DNA of 64,000 nt, from the NCBI GenBank assembly GCA_019448385.1, contig JAGTXO010000020.1, forward strand, positions 496,001 through 560,000. The letters run 5' to 3'. Numbering within the stretch: the first letter of the stretch is position 1; every line of letters begins with the position of its first letter. Of this stretch, positions 32,250-45,251 are shown piece after piece. Source of the stretch: Diacronema lutheri (Eukaryota > Haptophyta > Pavlovophyceae > Pavlovales > Pavlovaceae). The translations under genes were made by a program, and so were the position numbers. The notes under the pieces were generated by a model. That model saw nothing but the letters and a program-made list of their open reading frames with translations. It was not told where the DNA came from and made no database searches.

Positions 32250-35200
32250 ATGCCGGCGAGCGGCGGCGGGAAGAACCAGTACGGGCAGCGCGAGTACGCC
32301 AGGGATGGCCGGCCGCGGCTCGGGTTGACGCGCGCGTACCCGGGCGGTCGTGGCTCTGGTGGCCGCGGCCTTGCCGGCGGCGGCGGCTGGCGCGGGAGCG
32401 GCGACGGCTACAGCGCGCGCGGCGGGGCCGGAGGAGGCGGGCGCGGCGGCGGCGCCTTTGGCAGCGGCTTCGGGCGCGGCGGCGGCGGTAATGGCAGTGG
32501 TGGCGGCGGTGGCGCTGGTGCGCTCGGCCGCGCGCAGGGCTCCGCCTTCGGCTCGGCCGACTGGCAGACGCCCGCCGAGAGCGCGGCCGAGTCCGACCGC
32601 ATCGACGCGCTCTACGGCTACTCGCCGTTCGTCCTCGACGGGCCCGCGCGCTCCGGCTGGCTGGCGAACGTGCGCACGTGCTCTCTGACCGACCCCGAGT
32701 CCGGCCGCGTCTCCGACGCCATCCACTGCTACCTCGTCGAGCCGTCTGGCGCGCGCTTCCGCGCGACGGTCGCGTACGACCCCTATCTCTTCGTCCTCGC
32801 GCGCCCGGGCCACGAGCGCGAGCTCGAGGCGGCGCTGCGCCGGCGGTTCGGCCGCGAGCTTAAGGCGGTCGAGGCGGTACGCAAGGAGGACCTTGCGCTG
32901 CCCAACCACCTCTCCGGCACGCAGGCCAGCTACCTGAAGCTCACGTTTAACGGAGGCTCGCATCAGCGCGTGCGCCGCGCGCTCCTCGACGCCGTCAAGC
33001 GCGCGCAGCGTGCGCCGAGCGCGGGCGTGCTCGGCGAAACGGGTGAGGCGGCGCAGCTCGGCGACTTTGCGGCGCACATCCAGGCGCGCGCGCGCCGCGC
33101 GCGAGGGCGCGCGCGCGCCGCGCGCGTTGCGCGCGACAGCACGCGCGGCGCGCGGCGGCACGCGCGGCGCGCGGCGGCACCGGCCGGCGTGCCCTGACGT
33201 GTGTGTGCGCTTTTGCGCGCGGCGGCAACGGCCGGCGCGCAGGATGTGCGCGAGTACGACGTTGCGTACCACCAGCGCGTCGCCATCGACCTCGAGATCC
33301 GCGTCGGCCGCTGGTGCGGCGCGCGCGCTGAAGGGGACGCTCGAGTTACACGGGCGCGCGCGCGCACGTGCAACTCGAGCGTCACGGCGCACGCCTCTGC
33401 CCTCGCCGCCGGGAGGGGGGAGGGAGGGGGCGCGGCGCGTTACACGGGCGCGCGCACGTGCAACTCGAGCGTCACGGCGCACGCCGCTGCCCTCGCCGCC
33501 ATTTCCCGCCGGCGCATGGCGGCGAGATGGCGGCGGGAAATGGCGGTGAGGGAAATGGCGGCGAGCGGATGGCTGCGTTCCGCTCGGCTCATCATATCCG
33601 CCCGCGCCGCGCGCGCCCATCGCTAGGTACATCGTGCGCGGCCCGCGCGCCGGCTCGGGCCTGCAGACGGCAACGCTCACGGATGACACGACGCGATCCG
33701 CCTTTGCCGAAACCAACGTGCTCGCGTTTGACATCGGTGCGCGCACGCCGCCGCGTGCACGGCGCGCGCCGCGCGCGCCGCGCGCACGGCGCGCGCGGCG
33801 GCGGGCGCGCACCGACAAACCGACGCGCCGCGACGGTGCGGGCATGGCGTGCCGCTCGCCGCCCCGTCGTATCGCCGGGCAGAGTGCTGCAAGCAGCCGC
33901 TCAAATTCCCCGACGCGGCGCATGACCCAATCATGATGATATCAGCGATGGCTGACGCTGATGGCGTGCTGATCGTCAACAGGCAGGTGGTCTCGGAAGA
34001 CATTGCCCCGTTCGAGTGCGCGCGCGCTGCGCCTGCGCGAAACGTGTGCTCGCAGCGCCTGCGCGTGGCTTCTGCAGACGCCAACCCTGGCGTCTGCCCG
34101 CTGACAGCAATGGCAGCGCGCGCGTCGCGAGGGGGCGAGGGCAGGGCGTGGCGTGGCTGCTCTTCGCACCCGTCCGCTCGCGCTGCGAGCGGACCGCACA
34201 AGGCCTTGTTGTGTGAGGTGACCGCACACGGCCTTGTTGCGTGGGGTGACCGCACAAGGCCTTGTTGCGTGGCGTGTGCGGACGTCTGGCATCGGCGCCT
34301 TGCCACCAGCGGCCGCCCTGCAGTTTCCCTCAACTTCCGCGCACCCAACCTCACACACACTCTCTCGGGCCGAGCTTACCCCGCATCTACACTCATCGCA
34401 CTTCTACCCTCCCTTCCGCCCATCTCAACCGCTCCTTGCTTCCAACCGCTTCCCTCCCTCCCGCCCGCACCGCGCAGGTACACGCCCAAGCCCGAGTTCG
34501 AGGGCAAGTTCCGCGTGATCAACGCGCTGGATGAGCGCTCGACAATCGCCGCCTTTTTTGAACTCGTGCGCGAGAAGAAGCCGCACGTGCTCGTCACGTA
34601 CAACGGCGACTCCTTCGACTGGCCGTGCGCGCCGCATGCGCTCGCGCGCTCTGCGCGTGCTGCATGCGCAAGCGCTTGCATGCAGCAGGCCCTGGATCGC
34701 GTGTGGCGCCGCGTCCGGTCGTAGGCGCGCGCAGGCGCTCTTCTCGCCCTGTTTGTTCCCTCTCCGCTCCCCTCTCCTCCACCTCCTTCTTTTCCTGCTC
34801 GCCCCGTCTGTGCACTTTACTCGCGCGCTTTCGGACATGCGCGAACTGCTTCCGCCCTCGGCGTCGCAAGCTCTGCGAGTGCATGCGCCCATGAGCTCTG
34901 CTTGCTAACCGGCCCGCCCCCCCCCCCCCCCTCTCGTCCTCTTCTTCGCAATAAACTGTCAGTTACGTCGAGGCGCGCGCCCTCGTGCACGGCATGCGCA
35001 TGTCTGCCGAGATCGGTGTCAGCCGCAACCTGGCGGGCGAGTACGCCTCAAACCTGCCCGCGCACCTCGACTGCATCGCGTGGGTCAAGCGCGACTCATA
35101 CCTGCCGCAGGTGCGCCGCGTTCTGGGCGCGAACGGGCGCGCGATGACCCACGAGCACGGTCCCGAGCGCACGCCGCGCCGCTCACGGGACGCTGACAGG

Positions 35201-38200
35201 CGCGCGCGTAGCCAAGGCTACGGCGGGCGGGCATCGGGGCGGGCGTTCGTGGCTTGGGTGGGCGAACAGCGACTGCCTGGGCGCGTGCTGAGCAGGGCTT
35301 ACAGCCCATGCAGCAAGCCTCGCCTTGATTGCCGTCTCGCCCCCTCACGTCGGCCTCCCACATTCTCCACTCGCTTCTGCGCCTATCCCTCCTCCATGCC
35401 TATCCCCTCCACGCCCTGCTGCTTTCACCCGCCGCAGGGCTCACACGGCCTCAAAGCGGTCTGCCGCGCAAAGCTCGGCTACGATCCCCTCGAGATCGAC
35501 CCGGAGGACATGACCGCATTCGCGCTCGACAAGCCGCAGCTGATGGCGAGCTATTCGGTCTCAGACGCCGTCGCCACCTACTACCTCTACCGCAAGTGCG
35601 CGCTGCGGCCGCGCCGCGATGCCTCCCAGCTGTCCCTTCGCCACACGCCGTCACGGCGCCGCCGCCGCTGGGCCAGCGCTGGCGCGTGCGGCTTGCGAGC
35701 GGGTGCTGGCCTGCGCGTCGCGCCATGCCGATCGGCGCGCGATCATGGCGACGTCCAATAGTCCGCCCGCGCACGCCGCGCTCGCGCACGCGCTGACTCA
35801 ACCTACCCCCCCCCCCCCCCCCGGCCCCGCCCGCACACCACGTGCGGCGGGTCGCGCTGCACAGGTACGTGCACGGCTTCATCTTCTCGCTCTGCACGAT
35901 CATTCCGAACCCGCCCGACGAGGTGCTGCGCAAAGGCTCGGGCACGCTGTGCGAGGCGCTTCTGATGGTCGAGGCGTTCCGAGCCAACATCGTCTGCCCG
36001 AACAAGCACGAGGACGATTTGAATGCGAGCCACAATGGCCGCCTGCTCGAGTCGGAGACGTACATTGGCGGCCACGTCGAGTGCCTGCAGACCGGCGTCT
36101 TCCGCAACGACCTGCCCGTCAAGTTCCGCATCGTGCCCGAGGGCGTGCAGACGCTGATCGACCGACTGGACGAGACGCTCGCGTTTGCGGTCGAGGTCGA
36201 GGCGGGCAAGAGCCTTGCGGACGTTGACAACTTGGCGGACGTGCGCGCGCAGATCGAGGCGGCGCTGCGCGAGCTGCGCGACGCGCCCAACCGCCTCGAG
36301 AAGCCGCTCATCTATCACCTCGACGTCGGCGCCATGTACCCGAACATCATCCTCACCAACCGCCTCCAACCGTCGGCGATCGTCGCCGAATCGGACTGCG
36401 CCGCATGCGCCTTCAACGCGGACCCGGACGCGAACTGCAAGCGGCCGATGGCGTGGAGCTGGCGCGCGGAGGTGTTCCCCGCCACGCGCGGCGAGGCGGA
36501 GAACGTGCGCGCGCAGATTCAGTACGAGACCGTGCACTACGACGCGGAGGCGGCGGCGATGGCGCGGTTTGGCGGCGGCGGCCGCGGCGGCGGCGGCCGT
36601 GGCGGCGGCGGCCGTGGCGGCGGCGGCCGTGGCGGCGGCGGAGGGCGGTTTGGCGGCGGTGGCGTCGGAGGGCGCTTTGGCGGCGGCGGCGCGAGCGGCA
36701 GCGGCGGTGGCGCGAGCGGCAGTGGCGGAGGGCTCGCGCCCGTCTCCTTCCTCGAGCTGCCCGAGGACGAGCAGGACCGGCGCTACCGTGACCGCCTCAA
36801 ATCCTACTGCCACAAGGTGCGGCCTGGCTTGCCGCGCGGTCACGCGCGGCCGCGGCATGCTGCATCATGGCTTGCTGCGCGCGGCGCCGCGCCGCCAACC
36901 GCTCGCCCGGCCGCTGTGAGCCGAGTCAACCGTGCGCCCTGTCAACGGACCCTTTCGGAAAGCCCTCGCTCATACGCGCCTTTCTCCCTTTCCTATCTCG
37001 CCGGTAGGTGTACGGGCGCACGCACGAGACGGTGCACGAGGTGCGCACCGCGACGATCTGCCAGCGCGAGAACCCGTTCTACGTCGACACGGTGCGCGCC
37101 TTCCGCGACCGGCGCTACACGTACAAGCGCCTCGCCAAGGACTGGGCGAAGAAGATGGAGGCTGCCGCCGCGCGCGCCGACGCGAGCGCCGAGGTCGAGG
37201 CCTCGTCGATGCTGACCCTTTACGACTCGCTACAGCTGGCGCACAAATGCATCCTCAACAGCTTCTACGGGTGCGCAGCCGCGGCAGGCGCGGCGCAGCG
37301 CGGCCGCGGGCAGCGTGTGCGCGCGGCGGCTTCGAGCGTCGCGTTGCAAGCTGCGGCCGCTGCGCCGGCTGGGCGGCGCGCTGGATCGCGGCCGCGTTGG
37401 CCACGTTGCGTGACGCACGGTCATCGTGTTGAGGTTGCGCGTGCCTGCGCCGCGCGAGCCGCCCGTTTCGCTTGCCGCTCACCTTCGCTGTGCGCGTGCG
37501 CCCTGCCGGCCGTAGCTACGTGATGCGCAAGGGTGCGCGCTGGTACTCGATGGAGATGGCGGGCGTCGTGACGCATCAGGGCGCCGAGATCATCAAGCAG
37601 GCGCGCACGCTCGTCGAGCAGCTCGGCAAGACGCTCGAGCTCGACACGGACGGCATCTGGTGCGTCCTGCCCGCATCCTTCCCGCAGAATTTCGAATTGA
37701 GGCTGCGTGGTGAGGCGAAGCCGCTGATCGTCTCGTACCCCTGCCTGATGCTCAACGTTGACGTGCACCGGCTCTGCGCAAATCCGCAGTACCAGACGCT
37801 CCGCGCCGACGTTTCGGCCGGCGACGCGGCCGCCGAAGGTGGCGCGCGCGGAGGTGCCGGCGCAGCGCTGCCGCCGCGCTACGAGGCGCGAACGGAGATG
37901 TCGATCGCGTTCGAGGTGGACGGGCCGTACAAGGCGATGATCTTGCCCGCGTCCAAGGAGGAAGGCGTGCTGCTCAAGAAGCGGTACGCCGTCTTCAACC
38001 TCGACGGTTCGCTCGCCGAGCTCAAGGGCTTCGAGCTCAAGCGGCGCGGCGAGCTCAAGCTGATCAAATCGTTCCAGTCGCAAGTCTTTGAGCGCTTCCT
38101 CGACGGCACGTCGCTCGCCGAGTGCTACGCGGCAGTCGCGACGGTCGCGGACCAGTGGCTTGACGTGATCTACTCGAAGGGCGCAGAGCTCGAGGACGAC

Positions 38201-41200
38201 GAGATCGTCGCCGAGATGGCCGAGAGCCGCTCGATGTCGAAGGTGCGCTGCGCGCGCGTGTGTGTGCGCGTGAGGCAAAGACGGGCGCGCGCCGCGCCAG
38301 CGGCGGGGACGCGCGCGCGCGCGCGCGCGCGAGTGCAGTTGCGTCGCACGCGCGCATCCGCACGGCGCTCGCCATTTCTCGCCATCTCGCCCGCTCTTGC
38401 GTCGCAGCTCACCCCGCTGCTGCCTCGCCGCCCGATCCACGCCGCGCGCCGCGTCACGCGGCGCGTGACGGGGCGTTGCGTCCAACGGCGGCGTGGCTCC
38501 GGCATCCGCCGTCGTCCCAGACGCTTGGCGAGTACGGCGATCAAAAGTCGGCGGCGATCAGCTGCGCGCGCCGGCTTGCCGAGTTCCTCGGCGAGTCCGT
38601 CGTGCAGGAGGCGGGCCTCGCCTGCCGCTTCATCATCGCCGACCGTCCGCACGGCGCGCCGGTCACGGAGCGCGCGATGCCCGTTGCAATCTTCGCGGCG
38701 GACGAGCCCGTGAAGAAGGCCTACCTGCGGCGCTGGCTCAAGGACCCGGGCATGGCTGACTTTGACATCCGCGCAGTGATCGACTGGGAGTACTACAAAG
38801 AGCGCCTCGAGAGCACCATTCAGAAGATCATCACCATCCCCGCCGCGTGCCAAAAGGTGCGCAGCCAGCCTACGGCCGCCGCGCCGCGCGCCGCGCGCCC
38901 GTGCCCGAGTACCCGCGCGCCGAGCGCGCGCGGAGCCGTGCTGCTGCCGAGCTTGCATTGCGCCGCTCGCCCGCCCGCGTGTCCGTGGCTCTAAGCGCTT
39001 TCGTCCGCCTGCGCCGCGCCGCCGCGCGCTGCTCGGCCCGCCGCAGGTGCCCAATCCGGTCGCGAGGGTGCGCCACCCGGACTGGCTGACGCGCATCGTC
39101 GCCGAGAGGACGGACACTCACCAGCAGCAGGACTTGCGCGCCATGTTCCGCAAGGCAGCGGGCAGGCAGCACGCGGCCGCGCTCGCCGCCGACGGCGCGA
39201 CTGCCGGCGGCGACGATGATGGCGTCGGCGCGCTCGAGGATTTTGGCGCGCGGCGCGCGCGGAGCGGCGACGACGTGGGCGGCGCGCACAGCCGCGCGCG
39301 CGTCGTGCGCAGGCGGCGGCGCACGGAGGGCGACGGCGACGGCGACGGCGACGGCGATGGCGACGGCGCCGGCGCCGGCGACGGCGACGGCGACGGCGAC
39401 GGCGATGGCAGCCCCACGGAGATGCTGCTCGATGGGTCCGACGCCAACGCCGCCGAGGAGGGCGCGATGGAGGAAGCTGGCGGAGGCGGCTCGGCGGGCG
39501 GCGGCGCCGGCGGCGCGAGCGTTGGCGCGGACGGCGGCGACGGCGCCGCCGCCGACGGCGGAGCCGCTGGCGACGACGTTGACGGCGAGCGCGCGGGCGC
39601 GAGCACGGGCGCGCCTGGCGCGCCAATCACGCGCGAGTGGCTCGCTGAGCGCAAGCGCGGCCGTTGGCGCGAGCTGCGCGAGGCTCGGAAGCGCGCGCGC
39701 CGGCTCGGCGGGCGCGCGGGCCGCGCGCCCGCGGTCGGCGGGTCGGGCGCGGGCGGCGCGGCGCTCGCGCCGGCGCGCGGCGTGGGCGACGGCAGCGCGG
39801 CGTCGGTGGAGGCGCTCGCGCGCGCGTCCCTCACCTCCGCGCATCGCGCGCCGTGGCAGGTCGTCGAGCTCCAGCCGACGGCCGTGCCGGGCGAGCTGCG
39901 CGTGTGGGCCCTTGTCGACGGCGCCGCGATGCATGCAGTGCGCGTGCGCGTGCCTCGCGAGCTCTTCGTCAACTGGCGCACGGCGGACGTGGACGCGAGC
40001 CGCTTCACGCCCGCGTCGCGCGTGCTCCCGCACGGCGCCGTCGTGCGCAACATGTTCCGCGTGACGGTGCCCGAGAGCGCGTGGGTCGAGCGCGGCGGCG
40101 CGCTCGGCGCAGAGCTCTCGTCGGCGGATATCCTTGGAGTCTACCATTCGCACGTGCCGCCCGCGTTCCGCGCGCTGCTCGAGCTGGGCGGCGTGTGCGC
40201 GCTCGGCGCTGCGGCGCGCAAGCGCTCGCTCCACGATGGCTTTGAGCTGCACGAGCTCGTCGGGCGCGGCACGGCGGGCGGCGAGGGCGGCGGCGGCGGC
40301 GGCGGCGGCGGCGGAGGCGGCGGAGGCGGCCTGTCGGGTTACCTCGACTCGCCGCGACTGCGCGTGGCGTTCCTGTACGCGACGGTCGTTGGCCCGCGTG
40401 GCGCCGTCGCGCTCTACGAGCCGTCGCACAAGCCGCCCAAGCTCGCGATCTACGTGCTCGGCGCCGCGCCACCGCCGAGCGTTGGCGCGGTGCGCGCGCT
40501 CGTCGCCGCCGACGGCACGTGCGCGGACGGCGGGCTGCTGCCCGAGCCGCTCGAGCTGCTCGTCGAGCAGGCGCCATCGCTCGACGCGGCGCTGCTGCGC
40601 GTCTCGCGCCGCCTCGACGCTGCGCTCCGCGCCGCCGGCGGCGGCACGACGCCGTTCGTCGCGATCGCCAACGCGCCCGACGTGCTCACGACCGCCGAGC
40701 TGCGTGCACGCGCGCCCGCGCTGGACGCGATGCCCGTCGTGCGGCAGCCGGCCAACGAGGCGGACGTGGACGAGTGGGCGCCGCTGCTCGGCGCATTCGC
40801 GCAGGAGGCGGCGATCAAGGCGGCGCTCGGCCGCTGCGCGCTCTCCGCCGAGTGGTGGCGCAGCGCCTTGTCGTTTGCTCGCTTTTCAAATCTGCCCGTC
40901 GGCTGCATCCATGGCGATTTCACGCTGCTCGCGTCGGATGTGCTCTTCGCGCGCCGGCTCGAGGCGGAGGGGCACGTGCTGTGGGCGTCACCCGGCCCGA
41001 TGCCCGACCTCGGCGGGCCCGCGCGCTCGCTTGACGCGCGCGTCGACGAGGCGATCTCGCAGGCCACCGCCGAGTCGCGCCTCAACGCGCCCGCGACGCA
41101 CCGCTGCGTGTGCGTCGAGCTCAGCGTCGCGCACCTCTCGGTCGCGGCGGTGCTCGAGTCGCGCACGGTGACGGCGGTCGAGTCGGCCGCGGGTGGCGCC

Positions 41201-43964
41201 GCCGTTTCGGGCGCCGGCGCCGCGCACGGCCTCGACGAATCGCTGTCCACGCTGCCCGCGTTCCGCACGCTCACGGCGCTCGCCAAGGGCTGGTTGCGCG
41301 AGCTCGCGCGCGGGCAGCACGTCGCCGAGCTGCTGCTCAACGACTTGTACCGCTGGCTGTCATCGCCCGCCGCGCTGCTCCACGACCCGTCGCTCCAGCT
41401 TCTCCTCCAACGCCTCATGCACAAGGCGCGCGCCCGCGCCGCTGGGTGCACTCGCCGCGCGCGCTGGAGTCGTGGTACCGCTTGCCTCACGCCGAGGCGA
41501 GACAGATCGCGCACGTCTCGAGCGCCGACTTCGCGCCGACCTCCACCGCTTGCCTCACGCCCGCCGACTTCGCGCGCGCGCCCAACCCCCCCCCCCCCCC
41601 CCCCCCGCCGTCCGACGCGCGCGCAGGTGTGGACGGCGCTGATCGCCGAGGTGCGCGCGCTGGGCGGCCACGTTGTCTACGCCGACACAAAACGCCTCGT
41701 CCTCGCGACGGGCAAGCCGGACGTGCCGCAGGCGCTCGCGGCGGTTGCCTTCCTGCTCGAAAGTGTCCGGAAGCGTGAGCTCTTCTTTTGGGTCGAGCTG
41801 CGGCCCGTACGCTGGTGGCATTGCCTCGCATGGTATGATGAGCGTAATTATGGCGGCCTCGTTGTACCCGACCAGATCATCCCCGGCACCGAAGCGCACG
41901 CCGCCGCCGCCGCCACTGCAGAGCGGCGCGCGCGGCGCGCGGCGCGCCGCGGGGCGGAGGCAGCCGCCGCCGCTGCCGCGCGCGCCGCGCGCCGCGGCGC
42001 TCGCCGCCGCCGCGCCGTCGCCGATGACGACGACGACCACGGCGGCGAGGAGGGCGACGGCGATGACGTGGACGGTGATGGCCCGCGCACCGACGCGGCG
42101 GGTGGGGCGCAGGCGGGCGCGCCCGACTTGGACGCCTGCGTGTCGGATCTCAACGCCGGCGCGGCAGAGGTTGCCGCCGGCGCCGGCGCCGACGACGACG
42201 CTGACGACGACGACGACGCGGCGACGGCGCCCGGCGTGACGATGCTCGACAAGTGGAACATGGCGCATTTCCTCCCGCGCGAGCTTGCCGTCGCCTTCCG
42301 CAACTGCGTGATGAACTTTGTGTGCACGCCACACCGCGAATACCTCGAGGCGGCCGCGCCGGCGCGCGGCGCGAGCGCGCGTGGCGAGCAGCGCGGCGAT
42401 GAGGACACGGGCGACGAGGCTGAGACGCGCGACGCGGACGGCGGCGACGACGACGAGCGCCTCGACACGCCCGCCGGCCGCATGCGCACGCACGGCGCGC
42501 GCTCGGCGTCGTTGACGCCGCTCTTGACCGTCGACGAGCGCGCGGCGACCATCTTTGAAAAGTCGCTCAAGCCGATGCTTTACGAGCTCGTGCCCGCCAT
42601 CGAGAACAACATGGCCACGCTCCAGCAGGCGGACGGTGCGTGCGCGACGCTCGTGTGCTCTCGCGCGGCTTTTCAAATTGTGCCCACCCCCTTTTGAAAT
42701 GTCTTCTTTCTGTTCTTCTCTTTCTTTTCTCTGCACGGCTCGTTTTGGCGCGCGCGTCTGACTTGACCCGCGCCTCCTGCGCCCCCGCTTCCCCCCTCTC
42801 TCTCTCTCTCTCCTTCCCCTTTGCCCCTCCTTCCCATGCACCGCCCTCCATCTCTCAGTGGACGAATCAAGCGGCGCTTTCCCGCGCCCACCCGGCGCAT
42901 ACCTGCGCATGCTCTCGCCCGCGCTCGAGCTCGTCAAGATGGTGACGGCGGTGATGGCGCTCGACGCCAATCTGGCGGAGCGCGTGCTCGCGCTCAGGCG
43001 CAACCTTCTCGCGCAGGTGCGCGCGTGGTGCATGGCGCGCGCCGCGGCGCGGGCCGCGGCGCGGGCCGCGGCGAGCGCGCGCGCAGAGTTCGTGGCGCTG
43101 AGAAGGCCTTTGCGCGGTGTGGCGTGGCGTGCTTTTCCCGCCCTTTTCCCTTGCCTCTTTTCTGACCCGCTCGCCGCCATCGCCCCGCCCCCTCACTCGC
43201 GCAGCTGCACGTGCGCGACTTTGCGCCCGAAGCCCAGTTCCGAGAGCCGTGTCGGACCGCGCGCCTTGCGGACGTTGCATGCGCCTCGTGCCACGCCGTC
43301 GCCGACCTCGATCTCTGCCGCGACTCTCAGGTGCCGCGCCTCGCATCTCGCGCCGCGCGCCTCGCCGCTTTCCCAGACACCGCGCAGCATGGCCGCTTTC
43401 CCAGACACCGCGCAGCATGGCCGCTTTCCCCGGCACCGCGCAGCATGGCCGCTTTCCCCGCGCGACGCGCGCGCCCGCGCGCGCGCGCAACGGCGCGAGG
43501 CGCCGCTACCCATCCCCATCCCCACCCCCCCACCCCCACCCCCCCCCATACTCCTGCACTCACGCGCGGCTGTCCGCACGCGCGCCGCGCGCGCCTCGGC
43601 GCGTCCGCGCGTGCCGACGGGCCCCGCGCGCCGGCCGCGTGCCGCGTGCGTGCAGGAATACGATGGCGTCCGTTCATGGTGGTGCCGGGATTGCGGCCAT
43701 CCGTACTCGCGGTCCGAGATCGAGGGGCGGCTCGTGCTCATCGCGCAGCGCCGCACGCTCGGGTATCAGCTGCAGGACGTCGAGTGCACAAAGTGCCACG
43801 CGCTGCGAACCGGCCACCTCGCCGCGCGCTGCACGGCGTGCGGCTGTGCGTACGCGACGCGCAGCAAGCCGGCCGAGCTGCGCGAACACTTGCTCGCGCT
43901 CGGCGAGGTGGCGCGCGCGCACAAGCTCGAGTATCTCGCTGAGGTCGTCAAGTGGCTCCTGTGA
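32250..43964 (+). CDS. POLE: DNA polymerase epsilon catalytic subunit
   Basis: Exons: 32250-33083, 33243-33313, 33627-33736, 33883-34015, 34478-34624, 34963-35110, 35438-35595, 35865-36816, 37008-37270, 37516-38242, 38521-38856, 39047-41425, 41627-42635, 42859-43016, 43205-43330, 43656-43964. All join in phase to ~2619 aa, longer than human or yeast (~2.2-2.3 k). Exonuclease: [16 protein letters not shown] (usually ETTK), [16 protein letters not shown] and [13 protein letters not shown]. Polymerase: [39 protein letters not shown] and [10 protein letters not shown]. The inactive C-terminal half follows, then two zinc modules (CASC...CRDC; CTKC...CTAC). The leading-strand replicase role is established knowledge. 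Oddities: a Gly/Arg-rich N-terminus, a Gly-rich insert at 36570-36740 in the palm/fingers region, and an acidic insert at ~39330-39420. Introns 1 and 12 have GC donors; the rest are GT-AG. Confidence 0.95.
33346..33503. repeat. Direct repeat pair in POLE intron 2
   Basis: A ~62-base block containing CGTGCAACTCGAGCGTCACG occurs at 33346-33411 and 33440-33503. Immediately after is an inverted repeat, GCCGCCATTTCCCGCC...GGCGGGAAATGGCGG (33497-33546), that could form a stem-loop in the intron RNA. Confidence 0.8.
34193..34277. repeat. ~28-bp tandem repeat, 3 copies (POLE intron 4)
   Basis: The core CCGCACAAGGCCTTGTTGCG recurs three times with small changes (CACACGGCC in the middle copy). AAGGCCTT inside each unit is a palindrome. 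Confidence 0.85.
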
Positions 43965-44425
43965 GCCCGAGCGTCGTGTCAAGTGTATGATTGGCCACCG
44001 ACGACTGATGCCGTGCTGCGTCGTCCGCGCGACAGACACTGTCGCCAGTCGCAGCGCACGGCAGCCGGCAGGCCGTGCCAATGAAAAGCGCGCCAAATCC
44101 TGGAGACCCCTCAGCTTTTTAAAACAGAGCTGAGGTGGACACCGAGCCCTGGGATGCTATATTGGGATAATCCAAACGATTTTCCTCAGACGGGATCGTC
44201 ATTTTGGTATATGACCAGCCAATCGAATTAGCCTGGCCAATCGGAGGTTTTGCCGACGGATTGGCATTGTTGAACCCGCCAATCGAATGGAATTGGCCAC
44301 TCGAACGATTTTTGAACCGGCCAACGGGAAAACGGTCGAGATGGCGCACTTTTTGGTAGATGACCAGCCTCAACCGAGCGAGAGCCTCTCCTCCTCAGCA
44401 CGCTGGGCGGCCGCGCTCTTCCGAG
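43965..44425. other. Intergenic with AT-rich island
   Basis: From about 44105 to 44360 the base composition drops to roughly half AT, in contrast with all surrounding DNA. It contains a direct repeat, TTTTGGTATATGACCAGCC (44202-44220) and TTTTGGTAGATGACCAGCC (44351-44369), and repeated GCCAATCGAAT-like blocks (44218, 44278). It could be a promoter, a small non-autonomous element or a replication-related site. No open frame of note. Confidence 0.5.
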
Positions 44426-45251
44426 ATGGCGCGCGAAGCATTTGCGGCATTCCCTGCCACCGAGTGCTGCGTGCTATTCTCGCCCGCTCCCCCGGACGAC
44501 CCGTGCGTTTCGCCACCGCCGTCGCCGTCGCTGCCGTCACCGCCGCGCGCCGCCGCCCAGCCAGCGCTGGCGCGCGCCGCCAAGACCGAGCCGCCGCGCG
44601 GTGGCGGTGGCAAGCCGCGCACGCACTCGCCCTCCGGAGACTCCGATCGCCGTGACCTGCGCCCGCGCCTCGCGTCGACTGCCGCGCACGCGCACGCCTG
44701 CGGCGGCGTCCGCCCGCTCGGCGCCGCACGCGACACGACCAACGGCGCTGCGCTCAAAGGAGCATTGGCCGCCGCCGGCCTCGCTGCTTCTTCCGGACTC
44801 GTGCGTGCTGTTCGTCCGGCGAGCCACCCGGTTCTCAACGCGCACGCCGGCGGTGGCCCGCTCGCGCTCGGCGGCGCCCGCCGCACGACGGACGGCACAA
44901 CGCTGAACGCAACGGTTGCCGCCACCAGCATCAGTCGCTTCGCGGCGGACGCTCCCGCCGCGTCCGCCGGCACGGGTGGCCGTGCCGTGCGCCAACGCTT
45001 GGCACCGACCGGTGCGCACGTGGCTGCGCGCGGCGGCGGCGCGCGCACTCTAGGCACGGCAGACGACGCGACAGACACGACCGGCAGCGCCGCGCCTGGC
45101 ACCACGCACGCCGGCGCCTCGCCTACTTCAACAACTCCAAGCGCGTGTTTCGCGTCCTCGCCCACGCCGAGCCCGTCGCCGCCAACGTTGCGAACGCCGC
45201 CGCCGCCTCCGGCCCGCTTGCCGGCCAGCTCGCGCTTCCCGAGGGATGCTA
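44426..45251 (+). CDS. Doubtful hypothetical gene, exon structure unresolved
   Basis: Two stretches look coding on the plus strand but in different frames. The first begins at the ATG at 44426 (MAREAFAAFPATECCVLFSP, then Pro/Ala-rich). The second runs from about 45088, after a CAG, to a TAG at 45249-45251. It reads RRLAYFNNSKRVFRVLAHAE and then VAANVANAAAASG, with G/C third positions throughout. One or more introns would be needed between them, and I could not find a phase-consistent GT or GC donor. A 1.2-kb frame through the region (44360-45571) has weak internal repeats (GG-R-LG-A-TT-G), and an opposite-strand frame also exists. No family is recognised. Confidence 0.3.

Noticed and set aside
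32250-43964. Family-B polymerase of a giant virus or Polinton-type element
   Set aside because: The ELDTDGIWC motif, long inactive second half and C-terminal zinc modules are specific to cellular Pol epsilon. No capsid or integrase genes lie nearby.
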